Part shown: piece by piece, positions 1 to 7,744 of the stretch
Position numbering within the stretch: position 1 is the first letter of the stretch
How the letters are laid out: each line of letters begins with the position of its first letter
NCBI GenBank assembly: GCA_964607675.1
Contig: CAZSLC010000002.1
Span: forward strand, 50,778 to 114,777
Source of the DNA: CAZSLC01 sp964607675
GTDB lineage: Bacteria; Bacteroidota; Bacteroidia; Bacteroidales; UBA932
DNA: 64,000 nucleotides
Direction of reading: 5' to 3'
The notes under the pieces: model-generated
Told to the model about the DNA's origin: nothing
What the model saw: only the letters and a program-made list of their open reading frames with translations
Database searches by the model: none
Made by a program: the position numbers and the translations under genes

Positions 1-423
1 TATCTTCCCCTCTTTGCAGAAAGTGTAAAAGTCATTTGGAGAGATGTCGCTATTTACACCCATATATATTTTTGCCTTTTCAGATGCCTTTAGAATGTAC
101 CATGCTTCGCTTTTGCCGTAGCAATTGTGTCGGTCAAATGCAGTTTCGTCGTCAGGGTGGACTTGGACTGAGAGGAGGTCGTTAATATTAAGATACTTTA
201 ATAGTATTGGAAATTCATTGCCGAACTCTTTATAGATGTTTTCCCCTACAAGATCTCCCATATATGTTTCAATAACATCGAAAATTGAATTTTTTTCGAG
301 AAACCCGTTAGCTATTTCTGAACTCGCATCTTCGAACCCGCATAATTGAATAGTCGATTCTCCCCATACACTTGATGAAGGTTTGGAAGAGAATTTTAGA
401 GGATATAATTTATTCTTTGACAT
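1..423 (-). CDS. manA: Mannose-6-phosphate isomerase, class I (partial, N-terminal part)
   Basis: I translated this by hand on the minus strand from the ATG at 423. It stays open for 141 codons and runs off the left edge, so the 3' end is missing. Visible are the cupin zinc-site segment SVQVHPDDE and, downstream, GKSEAWYIL, both typical of type I phosphomannose isomerase. That enzyme interconverts mannose 6-phosphate and fructose 6-phosphate in the cytoplasm, feeding GDP-mannose or glycolysis. The start overlaps the end of the upstream CPBP protease gene by 14 bases, which suggests they are co-transcribed. Family assignment is firm; the exact substrate is inferred. Confidence 0.85.
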   Translation of the reverse strand, partial: MSKNKLYPLKFSSKPSSSVWGESTIQLCGFEDASSEIANGFLEKNSIFDVIETYMGDLVGENIYKEFGNEFPILLKYLNINDLLSVQVHPDDETAFDRHNCYGKSEAWYILKASEKAKIYMGVNSDISPNDFYTFCKEGKI

Positions 424-1258
424 CTCTTTTTGGTAAAAATTTATTTAATAAAAATATTGATACTGAGAGCAAACCAACGGATATTGATATAATTAACCAA
501 TAGGTTGGGGCATCTGTAATAACATCTCTAAAAGAGAGTGCCGATTGCAATTCTGGAAAGAGGTATGGGATAGAAAGAGATATGGTGTTGTTGATAAAAT
601 GTAGGAAAATGGTTGCCCAAATGGAGCGTGTGCGGTAATATATCCATCCGTAAAATATTCCAAGAAGGAATGCGACAACTCCCTGCCAAGGATTGAGGTG
701 GAGAATGGCAAAAATGAGGGCTGACCAAAAAATGGCTTTAGCAGGGGTAGTGTGTTCTAATAATCCTCGAGTGATAATCCCCCTGCATAGATACTCTTCA
801 AGGAGGGGAGCTAAGATAGAAACAGCAATGAATGATGGGAAGAATTTTCCACCTACCATTTTATTTAATGCCTCTATAAACCAATCGGGAGGGGTTAACA
901 GATTGCTTAACGGGTCAAAAAATATTTGAAAGGAAAAGCCAGTTACTATCAGTATCACAAAAAAAAGTATTGGATGGAGCTGCCCGAAATTGGGATTGTT
1001 GATATTTACACTTTTAGGTTGAGTGAAGGGGTCTTTTCTTGAAATAATCCTATTTGTTCTCCACATAATGAAAAATAGTGTTGGGATGAACATTAGAAAG
1101 TATGAGAGGTCCTTTTCAATATACTCTGATGATGGAAATATTTTTAGAAGAGGAAAGTAAACGGCAAATGAAAATATGCTTCCAAGTAGTACCGTTATTA
1201 GGAATAGTAGCCAACTTTCTTTTAAATCGGGTTGATAAAATGATAGTTTCTTTAACAT
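410..1258 (-). CDS. CPBP family intramembrane metalloprotease
   Basis: This 282-residue protein has about eight hydrophobic segments. It carries the CPBP (CAAX protease/bacteriocin-processing, Abi) signature EEYLCRG near residue 152, followed by the FAILHLNP and FLHFINN histidine motifs expected to form the intramembrane active site. It sits in the inner membrane. Bacterial members process peptides or proteins, but the substrate here is unknown. It is the first gene of a leftward pair and overlaps manA by 14 bases. Its start lies in a short divergent region shared with the FtsB-like gene. The family is clear from the motifs; the role is not. Confidence 0.85.
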   Translation of the reverse strand: MLKKLSFYQPDLKESWLLFLITVLLGSIFSFAVYFPLLKIFPSSEYIEKDLSYFLMFIPTLFFIMWRTNRIISRKDPFTQPKSVNINNPNFGQLHPILFFVILIVTGFSFQIFFDPLSNLLTPPDWFIEALNKMVGGKFFPSFIAVSILAPLLEEYLCRGIITRGLLEHTTPAKAIFWSALIFAILHLNPWQGVVAFLLGIFYGWIYYRTRSIWATIFLHFINNTISLSIPYLFPELQSALSFRDVITDAPTYWLIISISVGLLSVSIFLLNKFLPKRDVKE

Positions 1259-1284
1259 TTTGTAAATATTCTTATTTTTCTATG

Positions 1285-1292
1285 CAAAAATA
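1285..1292 (-). promoter_or_regulatory. Candidate -7 box for the CPBP protease gene
   Basis: Read on the minus strand this is TATTTTTG, a match to the Bacteroidota -7 consensus TAnnTTTG, 26 bases before the ATG at 1258. No clear -33 TTG is visible at the usual spacing, so support is modest. Confidence 0.4.
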
Positions 1293-1294
1293 GG

Positions 1295-1302
1295 TAATTT
1301 TG
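1295..1302 (+). promoter_or_regulatory. Candidate -7 box for the FtsB-like gene
   Basis: TAATTTTG matches TAnnTTTG and lies 19 bases before the ATG at 1322. It is back to back with the opposing box at 1285-1292, so the two promoters would share a polymerase-binding region. Confidence 0.45.
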
Positions 1303-1321
1303 TTCCATACATAGTCAGTTT

Positions 1322-1639
1322 ATGGAGAGATTTAAACAATTAAGGGAAAATAACAAATTTCTTAGAGTTGTAACAAATAAATATGTAGTGACTACCATTA
1401 TTTTTTTGTTATTGTTGTTATTGGTTAAAAATAACAATATCATTCAATTTTTTGGAGACTATGATCATATCTACCAACAAGAGATCTCTATTCAACGATA
1501 TAAAGATCAAATTGAAAAGATAGAATCTGACATCGAACATCTCTCGAAAGATAAGGACTCCATTGAGAAATATGCGAGGGAAAAATACTATTTTCAGAAC
1601 AAAGATGAAGATTTGTTTATAATGGAGAATAGCAATTGA
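1322..1639 (+). CDS. Septum formation initiator (FtsB/DivIC-like)
   Basis: This 105-residue single-pass membrane protein has a charged N-terminus, one hydrophobic segment at about residues 22-37 and a coiled coil at about 50-85 (heptad-like ISIQRYKDQIEKIESDIEHL). It ends with the conserved EKYAREKYYF motif of the FtsB/DivIC family (PF04977). In the divisome such proteins link FtsL and FtsQ to septal peptidoglycan synthesis. The gene stands alone and points right. Its last 46 bases overlap, antisense, the end of the convergent HAD phosphatase gene. I leave the symbol blank because FtsB and DivIC cannot be told apart by eye. Confidence 0.85.
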   Translation: MERFKQLRENNKFLRVVTNKYVVTTIIFLLLLLLVKNNNIIQFFGDYDHIYQQEISIQRYKDQIEKIESDIEHLSKDKDSIEKYAREKYYFQNKDEDLFIMENSN

Positions 1640-2361
1640 TTTGATTCAAAGGTAGCACCTGGAGATGGCTTGTTGTTAGGATTATAAAAATATTGGTCTA
1701 TCCCAAAAATTTGCCCCCCTTCAATGTCATTCTCAATATCATCTCCTATTATGATAGTCTTTCTTTTTGTCTCTTTCCACAATTCAGGGTTGTCATTGGA
1801 GGATACTCCGCTTAACTTCTCTAACGCTATTCTAAAGAAATCAGGGGATGGTTTGTGATAGCCAATCTCTTCCGATATTGCGACTGTGTCAAAATAATGG
1901 CGAATTCCACTCCTTTCTAATTTATGATATTGTACCTCTTTAAAACCATTGCTTAATACTCCCATTTTCCCTCCACTTTTTTTAATATCTTCAAGGAGTT
2001 CTTTCGCTCCAGGAATCAATGACTTTTCGTTTATCATCTGAGCTAAATAATCATCGGCAAACTGTTTGGAAAGTGGGATGTTGTCTATTCCAATCTCCAG
2101 GAAAGAATGATGGAATCTTTCCCATCTTAGACTTTCCTTTTCGATTTCTCCCTTTTCATATTTCTTCCATAGATCTCTATTAATTGCGTCGTACATATGG
2201 TAGTAATCTTGTTGATAACTTGCACCATATCTGATAGATGCAGCTTCTTTTAAAATGGTATTCCTCTCTACCAATTTGTATATGGCATTTCTTGAATTTA
2301 AATCAAAATCCCAGAGTGTGCGATCTATGTCGATTAGAAAAAATGTATAGTTTAGACTCAT
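1594..2361 (-). CDS. HAD-family hydrolase, YjjG type (putative nucleotidase)
   Basis: This 255-residue cytoplasmic protein carries haloacid-dehalogenase motifs: motif I as DIDRTLWDFD near residue 11, motif II in VLSNGF, a lysine in GYHKPSPDFF, and the acidic motif GDDIENDIEGG. The helical cap inserted after motif I matches the YjjG/pyrimidine 5'-nucleotidase subfamily, whose members clear non-canonical nucleotides. It is the last gene of the folP-purB-M64-HAD leftward operon, five bases after the peptidase gene. The substrate is inferred from subfamily only. Its 3' end overlaps the FtsB-like gene on the other strand. Confidence 0.8.
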   Translation of the reverse strand: MSLNYTFFLIDIDRTLWDFDLNSRNAIYKLVERNTILKEAASIRYGASYQQDYYHMYDAINRDLWKKYEKGEIEKESLRWERFHHSFLEIGIDNIPLSKQFADDYLAQMINEKSLIPGAKELLEDIKKSGGKMGVLSNGFKEVQYHKLERSGIRHYFDTVAISEEIGYHKPSPDFFRIALEKLSGVSSNDNPELWKETKRKTIIIGDDIENDIEGGQIFGIDQYFYNPNNKPSPGATFESNQLLFSIINKSSSLF

Positions 2362-2366
2362 TAATG

Positions 2367-3668
2367 TTACTTGGTGTAATAATCTATCATTGAGCTAATG
2401 GCTTTTTGGCAAACTGGACAGAAGCCCTCTGCTTTATTTGTAATCATTCGGCAATCGAGGTAGGGACGATAAATCCCTTTGGCCATATAACCACCACCCT
2501 CGAATAGTCCTAAGATATTTAGATATTTTTTGTCATTGGGAGTTGGGATTGGGGTCCCTTTTGCTATCATTGATTTCCATTTAGCATCAAAATTGACGAG
2601 GGTTGTCAAGTTGGGTTCCCATGGCTCAACTTTTAGATTGTAAAAGTCTTCGTAAGCTACCTCTGATGAGTAGTACTCGTCGCCAAGACCTGCAAAGCTG
2701 TGCCCAAATTCATGAACAAATACTTCTGGTGTGGTTTTGTGGTCTGCCATGCTTAATCCGTAGAAATTATAGATTCCCCCTCCTCCATATTTGTCTGTGT
2801 TTACAATAACATAAATGGCATCATATGAGGCATTTGAGGCAACTGAGCAAATTGTTTGTTGATCTGGTGCTGTCATATATCTGTCAATCTCAAATGTGTA
2901 AAAATGAGATTTTATTATAGTGTTTTTCCATATGTCTTTGTGTGGAATGTCTGTCCCTGACTCTTGGGAAGGTGATTCTACCGCCCAAATATTGAAATCC
3001 GATTTTCTTGATTTATATGGTTCAATGTCAAAAAGATATCCCATAAATCTATTGCAGTCAGCAATGAATTTTTTCATCTCGTTTGTGGTGTATCCTTCAG
3101 CTATAAAGAGAAGATCAACTTTGTTTGATGGATCTCCCGATTGAAAAATAGGGGTTATTCTATAATCATTTTCTTTATCCATATTTACAAGTTTGTGGTT
3201 GGGATCTATTGTTACTCTATAGAATTCTTCAAACTTGCCATTTTCTTTCTTTCTTTCATATAAAACCATTGTTACATCCCCTTTTGGACATGGTATTGTT
3301 ATTGAAGATGGAAACGCTTTATCTCTTTTTTTTGCCTCAGCAGTAGTTCTCCACTCTTGAAAAAGGGTATTGAAACCACGTGAAAAGATTAATTTTTCAC
3401 CTGAATATATGTAGCACATGTACTCTCCAAAATTGAAATTATCAATTAGATTGGTTTTAGATCCTGACCAAGATTTCTCTTTGTGCATTGAAGTCAGATA
3501 CGCGGTTTGTTGTTTGCTGTTTCCAGCGAGAACTATGTCTATTCTTAATCGTTCTGGTGTGAAATAATCGTTGTAATTAACTTGGTTGTTTACACCCTCT
3601 CCAAAGAGGTAACTTGATGCTAACAATGCTATTGTTGTTAGACATATTGTCAGTACATTTTTTTTCAT
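2367..3668 (-). CDS. Secreted M64-family metallopeptidase (IgA peptidase M64 family)
   Basis: This 433-residue protein opens with a Sec signal peptide (MKKN, hydrophobic core, cut near residue 23). It then has an N-terminal beta domain at about 30-170 that resembles the M64 N-terminal domain. The catalytic part contains VHEFGHSFAGLGDEYY near residue 318, the HExxH-type zinc motif with the third ligand in the following loop. It also has LDCRMITN and a paired-cysteine CPVC near the C-terminus. It is probably exported to the periplasm or surface. It overlaps purB by four bases (ATGA). Despite the family name, IgA cleavage cannot be assumed. Its presence in a folate/purine operon looks positional rather than functional. 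Confidence 0.85.
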   Translation of the reverse strand: MKKNVLTICLTTIALLASSYLFGEGVNNQVNYNDYFTPERLRIDIVLAGNSKQQTAYLTSMHKEKSWSGSKTNLIDNFNFGEYMCYIYSGEKLIFSRGFNTLFQEWRTTAEAKKRDKAFPSSITIPCPKGDVTMVLYERKKENGKFEEFYRVTIDPNHKLVNMDKENDYRITPIFQSGDPSNKVDLLFIAEGYTTNEMKKFIADCNRFMGYLFDIEPYKSRKSDFNIWAVESPSQESGTDIPHKDIWKNTIIKSHFYTFEIDRYMTAPDQQTICSVASNASYDAIYVIVNTDKYGGGGIYNFYGLSMADHKTTPEVFVHEFGHSFAGLGDEYYSSEVAYEDFYNLKVEPWEPNLTTLVNFDAKWKSMIAKGTPIPTPNDKKYLNILGLFEGGGYMAKGIYRPYLDCRMITNKAEGFCPVCQKAISSMIDYYTK

Positions 3669-4999
3669 TTTCCAAAGTAGTTATTTGGTGAGATATTATA
3701 TAATTCTGTCTTTATTGATTCTGGCAATTCGAGGGATGAGATAAAGCTTCGGATGCTCTCCTGTGAAATGGATGATCCTGTTCTTGTAAGGGCTTTAAGT
3801 GTCTCGTATGGATTCGGGTACCCTTCTCTTCTCAATATTGTTTGGATTCCCTCTGCAACAACTGCCCAATTGTTGTTTAAATCTTCATCTATTTTATCTT
3901 TATTTAAAATTAATTTGTTCAGCCCTTTAATTAGTGATTTGAAAGCTATTATTGAGTGAGCAATGGGAACTCCTATATTTCTAAGTACTGTAGAATCGGT
4001 TAGATCTCTTTGGAGTCTTGAAATTGGAAGTTTTGATGATAGGAAGATACACATGGCATTTGAAATACCGAGATTGCCTTCAGCATTTTCAAAGTCTATT
4101 GGATTGACTTTGTGTGGCATTGCTGATGATCCCACCTCCCCTTGTTTAACCTTTTGTTTAAAGTATTCCATAGATATGTAGCTCCACATATCCCTTGATA
4201 GGTCAATGAGTATGGTGTTAATTCGTTTGATATTATCGAAGAGGGAAGCAATATTGTCGTAATGCTCAATCTGTGTTGTAGGGTAGGAGCGTTTTAGACC
4301 GAGGGTATCTTCTACAAAATTGTTGGCAAATTCATTCCAATCTATGTTGGGGTATGCAACGAAGTGGGCATTGAAATTTCCAGTGGCACCTCCAAATTTT
4401 GCAGAATAAGGGACAGAGTTGAGCTGTCTGATTTGTTCTTGCAACCTGGTTACAAACACATCTATCTCTTTGCCAAGTCTTGTTGGTGATGCTGGTTGAC
4501 CGTGAGTATGTGCCAACATGGGAATATCTTTCCAATCATTGACCATTGAGGTTAGTGTATTTAGGAGGTCAATTAAAACTGGGGTGTATATGTCTTGCAT
4601 TCCTTCTAGAAGGGAGAGCGGTACAGCGGTGTTGTTGATATCTTGGGAGGTGAGTCCAAAGTGGACAAATTCTTTGTAACAACTGCTTATTCCTAAAGAG
4701 TCAAATCTATCTTTTATAAAATATTCTACGGCCTTTACATCATGATTTGTGGTCTTCTCAATCTCTTTTATGGCAACAGCATCTTCTTCAGTAAAATCTC
4801 TGTATATGTTTTTTAATATATCAAATTGGGATTTATCGAATTCCTTCAGTTGAGGAAGTGGGATCTCGCATAGAGCTATAAAATACTCAATTTCAATACG
4901 AACTCTGTATCTAATAAGAGCAAATTCAGAATAGTAAGAAGATAAATCTGCTACTTGCTTATAATATCTTCCGTCAATTGGTGAAATAGAATTAATCAT
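3665..4999 (-). CDS. purB: Adenylosuccinate lyase
   Basis: PurB releases fumarate from SAICAR and from adenylosuccinate in purine synthesis. I placed the start at the ATG at 4999 (MINSISPIDGRYY), which is where PurB proteins begin; an in-frame ATG 54 bases upstream adds residues with no family counterpart. The protein is about 444 residues. It shows the SPIDGRY N-terminus, THGQPASPTRLGKE and the flexible signature loop GSSAMPHKVNPIDFENAEGN that carries the catalytic serine. The start overlaps the end of folP by eight bases and the stop overlaps the M64 peptidase, so it is in a tight operon. Confidence 0.96.
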   Translation of the reverse strand: MINSISPIDGRYYKQVADLSSYYSEFALIRYRVRIEIEYFIALCEIPLPQLKEFDKSQFDILKNIYRDFTEEDAVAIKEIEKTTNHDVKAVEYFIKDRFDSLGISSCYKEFVHFGLTSQDINNTAVPLSLLEGMQDIYTPVLIDLLNTLTSMVNDWKDIPMLAHTHGQPASPTRLGKEIDVFVTRLQEQIRQLNSVPYSAKFGGATGNFNAHFVAYPNIDWNEFANNFVEDTLGLKRSYPTTQIEHYDNIASLFDNIKRINTILIDLSRDMWSYISMEYFKQKVKQGEVGSSAMPHKVNPIDFENAEGNLGISNAMCIFLSSKLPISRLQRDLTDSTVLRNIGVPIAHSIIAFKSLIKGLNKLILNKDKIDEDLNNNWAVVAEGIQTILRREGYPNPYETLKALTRTGSSISQESIRSFISSLELPESIKTELYNISPNNYFGK

Positions 5000-5771
5000 A
5001 TAATAATTGTTTTGCTTGTGCAACATCATGAACACGAAGTATATCGGCTCCATTATTAATGGCGACTCTGTGGTACTTTGTAGTTAGAGGGAGAGCCTCT
5101 TCGGGGGTCAAATTGTGTGGCTTGTATAAAAAACCTTTTCTTGAGATTCCAACAAGGATTCTCTTTCTTAAAATGCGTAATTGAGATAAATTATCGAGTA
5201 ATTCGTAGTTCTGTTCTATCGTTTTGGCAAATCCAAATCCAGGATCTATTATCCAATCTTTCATGCCAGTATCGATTGCCCTTTTTTCAAATTCTATGAA
5301 ATATTGTACGATATTACTTGTGATATTTTCATATTGACAAAGGGTTTGCATTGTGATTGAATTTCCCCTTTTGTGCATTGCTATGTATTCCAAGTTGAGT
5401 TTGACTACTGTATTTAGCATATTGCTGTCATCTTCTCCAGCAGAGATGTCGTTTACAATAAAAGGACCAATAATATCATAACTCCTTTTTACAATTTCCG
5501 AATGAAATGTGTCAATTGAAATGGGGACTGTGCTATATTCCTTTTTACAAACATCAAGAATGGGCAGGAGTCTCTTCCACTCTATGTCAATAGAAACTGC
5601 AGTCGATCCAGGCCTGGTTGAGCAACCTCCCAGATCTACGATGTCTGCCCCCTCTTTTATGACAAGGTTCATCCTCTCTCTAAATGCACTGACTGAATTA
5701 GCCCTTGATTGTGCATAAAAAGAGTCATCATTGATGTTGATGATACCCATTATTTTTACATTTTTGGCCAT
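4992..5771 (-). CDS. folP: Dihydropteroate synthase
   Basis: This 259-residue cytoplasmic TIM-barrel enzyme condenses p-aminobenzoate with hydroxymethyl-dihydropterin diphosphate in folate synthesis; it is the sulfonamide target. Signatures are MGIININDDSF at residues 8-18, the variant loop GGCSTRPGS near residue 48 (usual form GGESTRPG), DTFHSEI, and the terminal pterin-site regions IIDPGFGFAKT and GISRKGF. It leads the leftward operon folP-purB-M64-HAD and is divergent from tmk, with 52 bases between the two starts. The C in GGCSTRPG is a mild departure from the common loop. Confidence 0.93.
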   Translation of the reverse strand: MAKNVKIMGIININDDSFYAQSRANSVSAFRERMNLVIKEGADIVDLGGCSTRPGSTAVSIDIEWKRLLPILDVCKKEYSTVPISIDTFHSEIVKRSYDIIGPFIVNDISAGEDDSNMLNTVVKLNLEYIAMHKRGNSITMQTLCQYENITSNIVQYFIEFEKRAIDTGMKDWIIDPGFGFAKTIEQNYELLDNLSQLRILRKRILVGISRKGFLYKPHNLTPEEALPLTTKYHRVAINNGADILRVHDVAQAKQLLYD

Positions 5772-5777
5772 TATTAT

Positions 5778-5785
5778 TATCTTTG
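5778..5785 (+). promoter_or_regulatory. Candidate -7 box for tmk
   Basis: TATCTTTG matches TAnnTTTG and stands 38 bases before the tmk ATG at 5824. It is very close to the folP start on the other strand. Confidence 0.4.
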
Positions 5786-5804
5786 TAAACTATCTTTTAA
5801 GATA

Positions 5805-5812
5805 CAAATATA
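5805..5812 (-). promoter_or_regulatory. Candidate -7 box for folP
   Basis: On the minus strand this reads TATATTTG, a full TAnnTTTG match 33 bases before the folP ATG at 5771. Its predicted start point lies slightly beyond that of the opposing tmk promoter, so the two would compete for the same DNA. Confidence 0.4.
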
Positions 5813-5823
5813 AGAATAAATCT

Positions 5824-6504
5824 ATGTTATTAGTAATAGAAGGACTTGATGGTTCTGGAAAATCTACCCAAGTAAAGAAATTGAAGGATTATATTACTTC
5901 ATTAGGGAAAGAGCTAAAGTATATTCATTTTCCACGTTTTGATGCCCCTGTTGTGGGTGATGTAATTGCAAGATTTCTTAGAGGTGAATTTGGAACTATT
6001 GATAAAATTGATCCTTTACTAGTTGCCTACCTTTTTGCAGAGGATAGGAGGGATGCCTCTATATTGGTAAAAAGGTGGTTGTCTCAAGGTGATGTTGTCC
6101 TTTTCGATAGATATGTTTATTCTAATATAGCATTTCAATGTGCAAAAGTTGCTAATGAATCGAAGGCAGAGTCTTTGAGAAAATGGATAATTGATACCGA
6201 GTATAATATCTTCTCGATTCCTAAACCTGATATTAATATTTTTTTAGATGTTCCGATACATTTTGTGGATAGGAAATTGAAGGAGAGTCGTGGAGGAAAG
6301 GATAGAGAGTATTTGCAGGGCAAAGATGATATTCATGAAAACAATTTGGATTTTCAAAGGAGAGTTAGAGAGGTTTATCTCTCAGAAGTTAGACGGGATA
6401 CTAATTTCATTAGAATAGATTGTTCAGGTGCAGATGGAGAGATGCTCCCTCCTGATGATATATTTAAAAGGATTAAGGGAGAAATAGATAAAGTAATTCG
6501 TTAA
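5824..6504 (+). CDS. tmk: Thymidylate kinase
   Basis: This enzyme phosphorylates dTMP to dTDP. I set the start at the ATG at 5824 (MLLVIEGLDGSGKST) because the family begins just before the P-loop. The upstream in-frame extension from 5731 is hydrophobic, overlaps folP and its promoter, and is unlikely to be made. The protein has about 226 residues. Visible are the Walker A motif GLDGSGKST, the FDRYVYSNIAFQ nucleoside-binding region and a lid segment around RGGKDREYLQGKDDIHENN, longer than in short bacterial enzymes and common in Bacteroidota. The next gene starts five bases downstream. Confidence 0.94.
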   Translation: MLLVIEGLDGSGKSTQVKKLKDYITSLGKELKYIHFPRFDAPVVGDVIARFLRGEFGTIDKIDPLLVAYLFAEDRRDASILVKRWLSQGDVVLFDRYVYSNIAFQCAKVANESKAESLRKWIIDTEYNIFSIPKPDINIFLDVPIHFVDRKLKESRGGKDREYLQGKDDIHENNLDFQRRVREVYLSEVRRDTNFIRIDCSGADGEMLPPDDIFKRIKGEIDKVIR

Positions 6505-6508
6505 ATCT

Positions 6509-7744
6509 ATGAAATTCATTTTATATACATCGAGGATAATATTTGGATTGGTATTTATCGCTTCAGGGTTTGTGAAGTTGGTCGATCCGATCGGGACGGG
6601 GTTGATTGTATCTGAATATTTTAGGGTGCTATTTATCCCTTTTTTATCCCCTGCCTCTGTATATATTGGGATTCTTTTATCTTTAGTAGAATTGCTAATA
6701 GGATTGTGTGTGTTATTTAAGATTAGAATAAAAGTAGCATCTATAGTTGGGTTGTGTGTGATGGTATTCTATAGCAGTCTCACTCTATTTCTTGCTATTT
6801 TTAACCCAATAAGCGATTGTGGCTGTTTTGGTTCTGCTATACATCTAACCAATTGGCAGACTTTTTTTAAAAATGTTGTTTTATTGTTGTGCATCATCCC
6901 TATATTTATTCAAAGAAATTCTTTTAATAAAGTGGCCTCTAATCTAGTAGAGTGGATATTCATATCGTTCTATTTTATTATTGGGTTAGGTATGTCTGTG
7001 TATTCGTTGATTAAAATCCCTATTGTAGAATTTGGAAATTTTAAAGTGGGAACTAACATTCTTGCAGAACTTGATAATTCGGCTAATATTGAAAAATATG
7101 AAACTATCTTTCAGTATGAAAAAGGGGGAGAGGTAAAGGATTTCACAATTGATAATCTTCCAGATTCAACATGGAATTTTATTGACTCTCAGACAAAAAC
7201 GCTTGGAGATTCAAGAAATAATAGTTTTGATTTTGTCGTTACTGATGTAAATGGTGTGGATAAAACTAATATCTTGCTCAATGCTTCTAAACAATTGGTT
7301 ATCTGTCTCATTACAAATTCTAAATCATTAGGGGAAAGGGAAGATTGGATTAGGATGAAAGAGCTTGCGGATAGTGTAACTGCAGTTGGTGGAGAGTTTT
7401 TTGTTTTAACCTCTTTACCCATTGTAGAGATTGACTCTCTTGTATCTGAATATGCAGAGTCGAGATTGAAGTATGGTTTTTCGGATTATAACACTCTAAT
7501 ATCGATGAATAGATCTAATGGAGGCTTGATCTATATGAACGACGCAATAGTGGTGAAAAAATGGGCGAGTTGTGATATTAACCCTTCAAAGATATCAAAA
7601 ATCTTGAGGGATGATTATGAAATGATATCAGCAAAAGAGCTCATATACAGACGTCTGATATATGAACTCTCAATTATTTTTGTGCTATTCTCTCTATTGA
7701 TTATTAGATTGGTGCTCAGAATAATTAGAAAATATAAATTATAG
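6509..7744 (+). CDS. BT_3928-like membrane protein with DoxX/MauE-type domain
   Basis: This is a 411-residue inner-membrane protein. Residues 1-160 contain four hydrophobic helices resembling DoxX/MauE, with a DCGCFG cysteine pair near residue 107 as in MauE-type redox proteins. A periplasmic-looking middle region (about 180-370) has a thioredoxin-like character but no CxxC, and there is a last helix at about 380-400. It corresponds to the BT_3928 family of Bacteroidota, for which I know no established function; a role in disulfide or quinone-linked redox is inferred from the DoxX part. It directly follows tmk. Its stop overlaps the infB stop region by six bases on the opposite strand. Confidence 0.75.
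   Translation: MKFILYTSRIIFGLVFIASGFVKLVDPIGTGLIVSEYFRVLFIPFLSPASVYIGILLSLVELLIGLCVLFKIRIKVASIVGLCVMVFYSSLTLFLAIFNPISDCGCFGSAIHLTNWQTFFKNVVLLLCIIPIFIQRNSFNKVASNLVEWIFISFYFIIGLGMSVYSLIKIPIVEFGNFKVGTNILAELDNSANIEKYETIFQYEKGGEVKDFTIDNLPDSTWNFIDSQTKTLGDSRNNSFDFVVTDVNGVDKTNILLNASKQLVICLITNSKSLGEREDWIRMKELADSVTAVGGEFFVLTSLPIVEIDSLVSEYAESRLKYGFSDYNTLISMNRSNGGLIYMNDAIVVKKWASCDINPSKISKILRDDYEMISAKELIYRRLIYELSIIFVLFSLLIIRLVLRIIRKYKL

Noticed and set aside
5000..5053. Longer N-terminus for adenylosuccinate lyase
   Set aside because: The extra 18 residues have no family counterpart; MINSISPIDGRYY is the usual beginning.
5731..5823. Longer N-terminus for thymidylate kinase
   Set aside because: The extra 31 residues are hydrophobic, overlap folP and its promoter region, and precede the normal family start at the P-loop.
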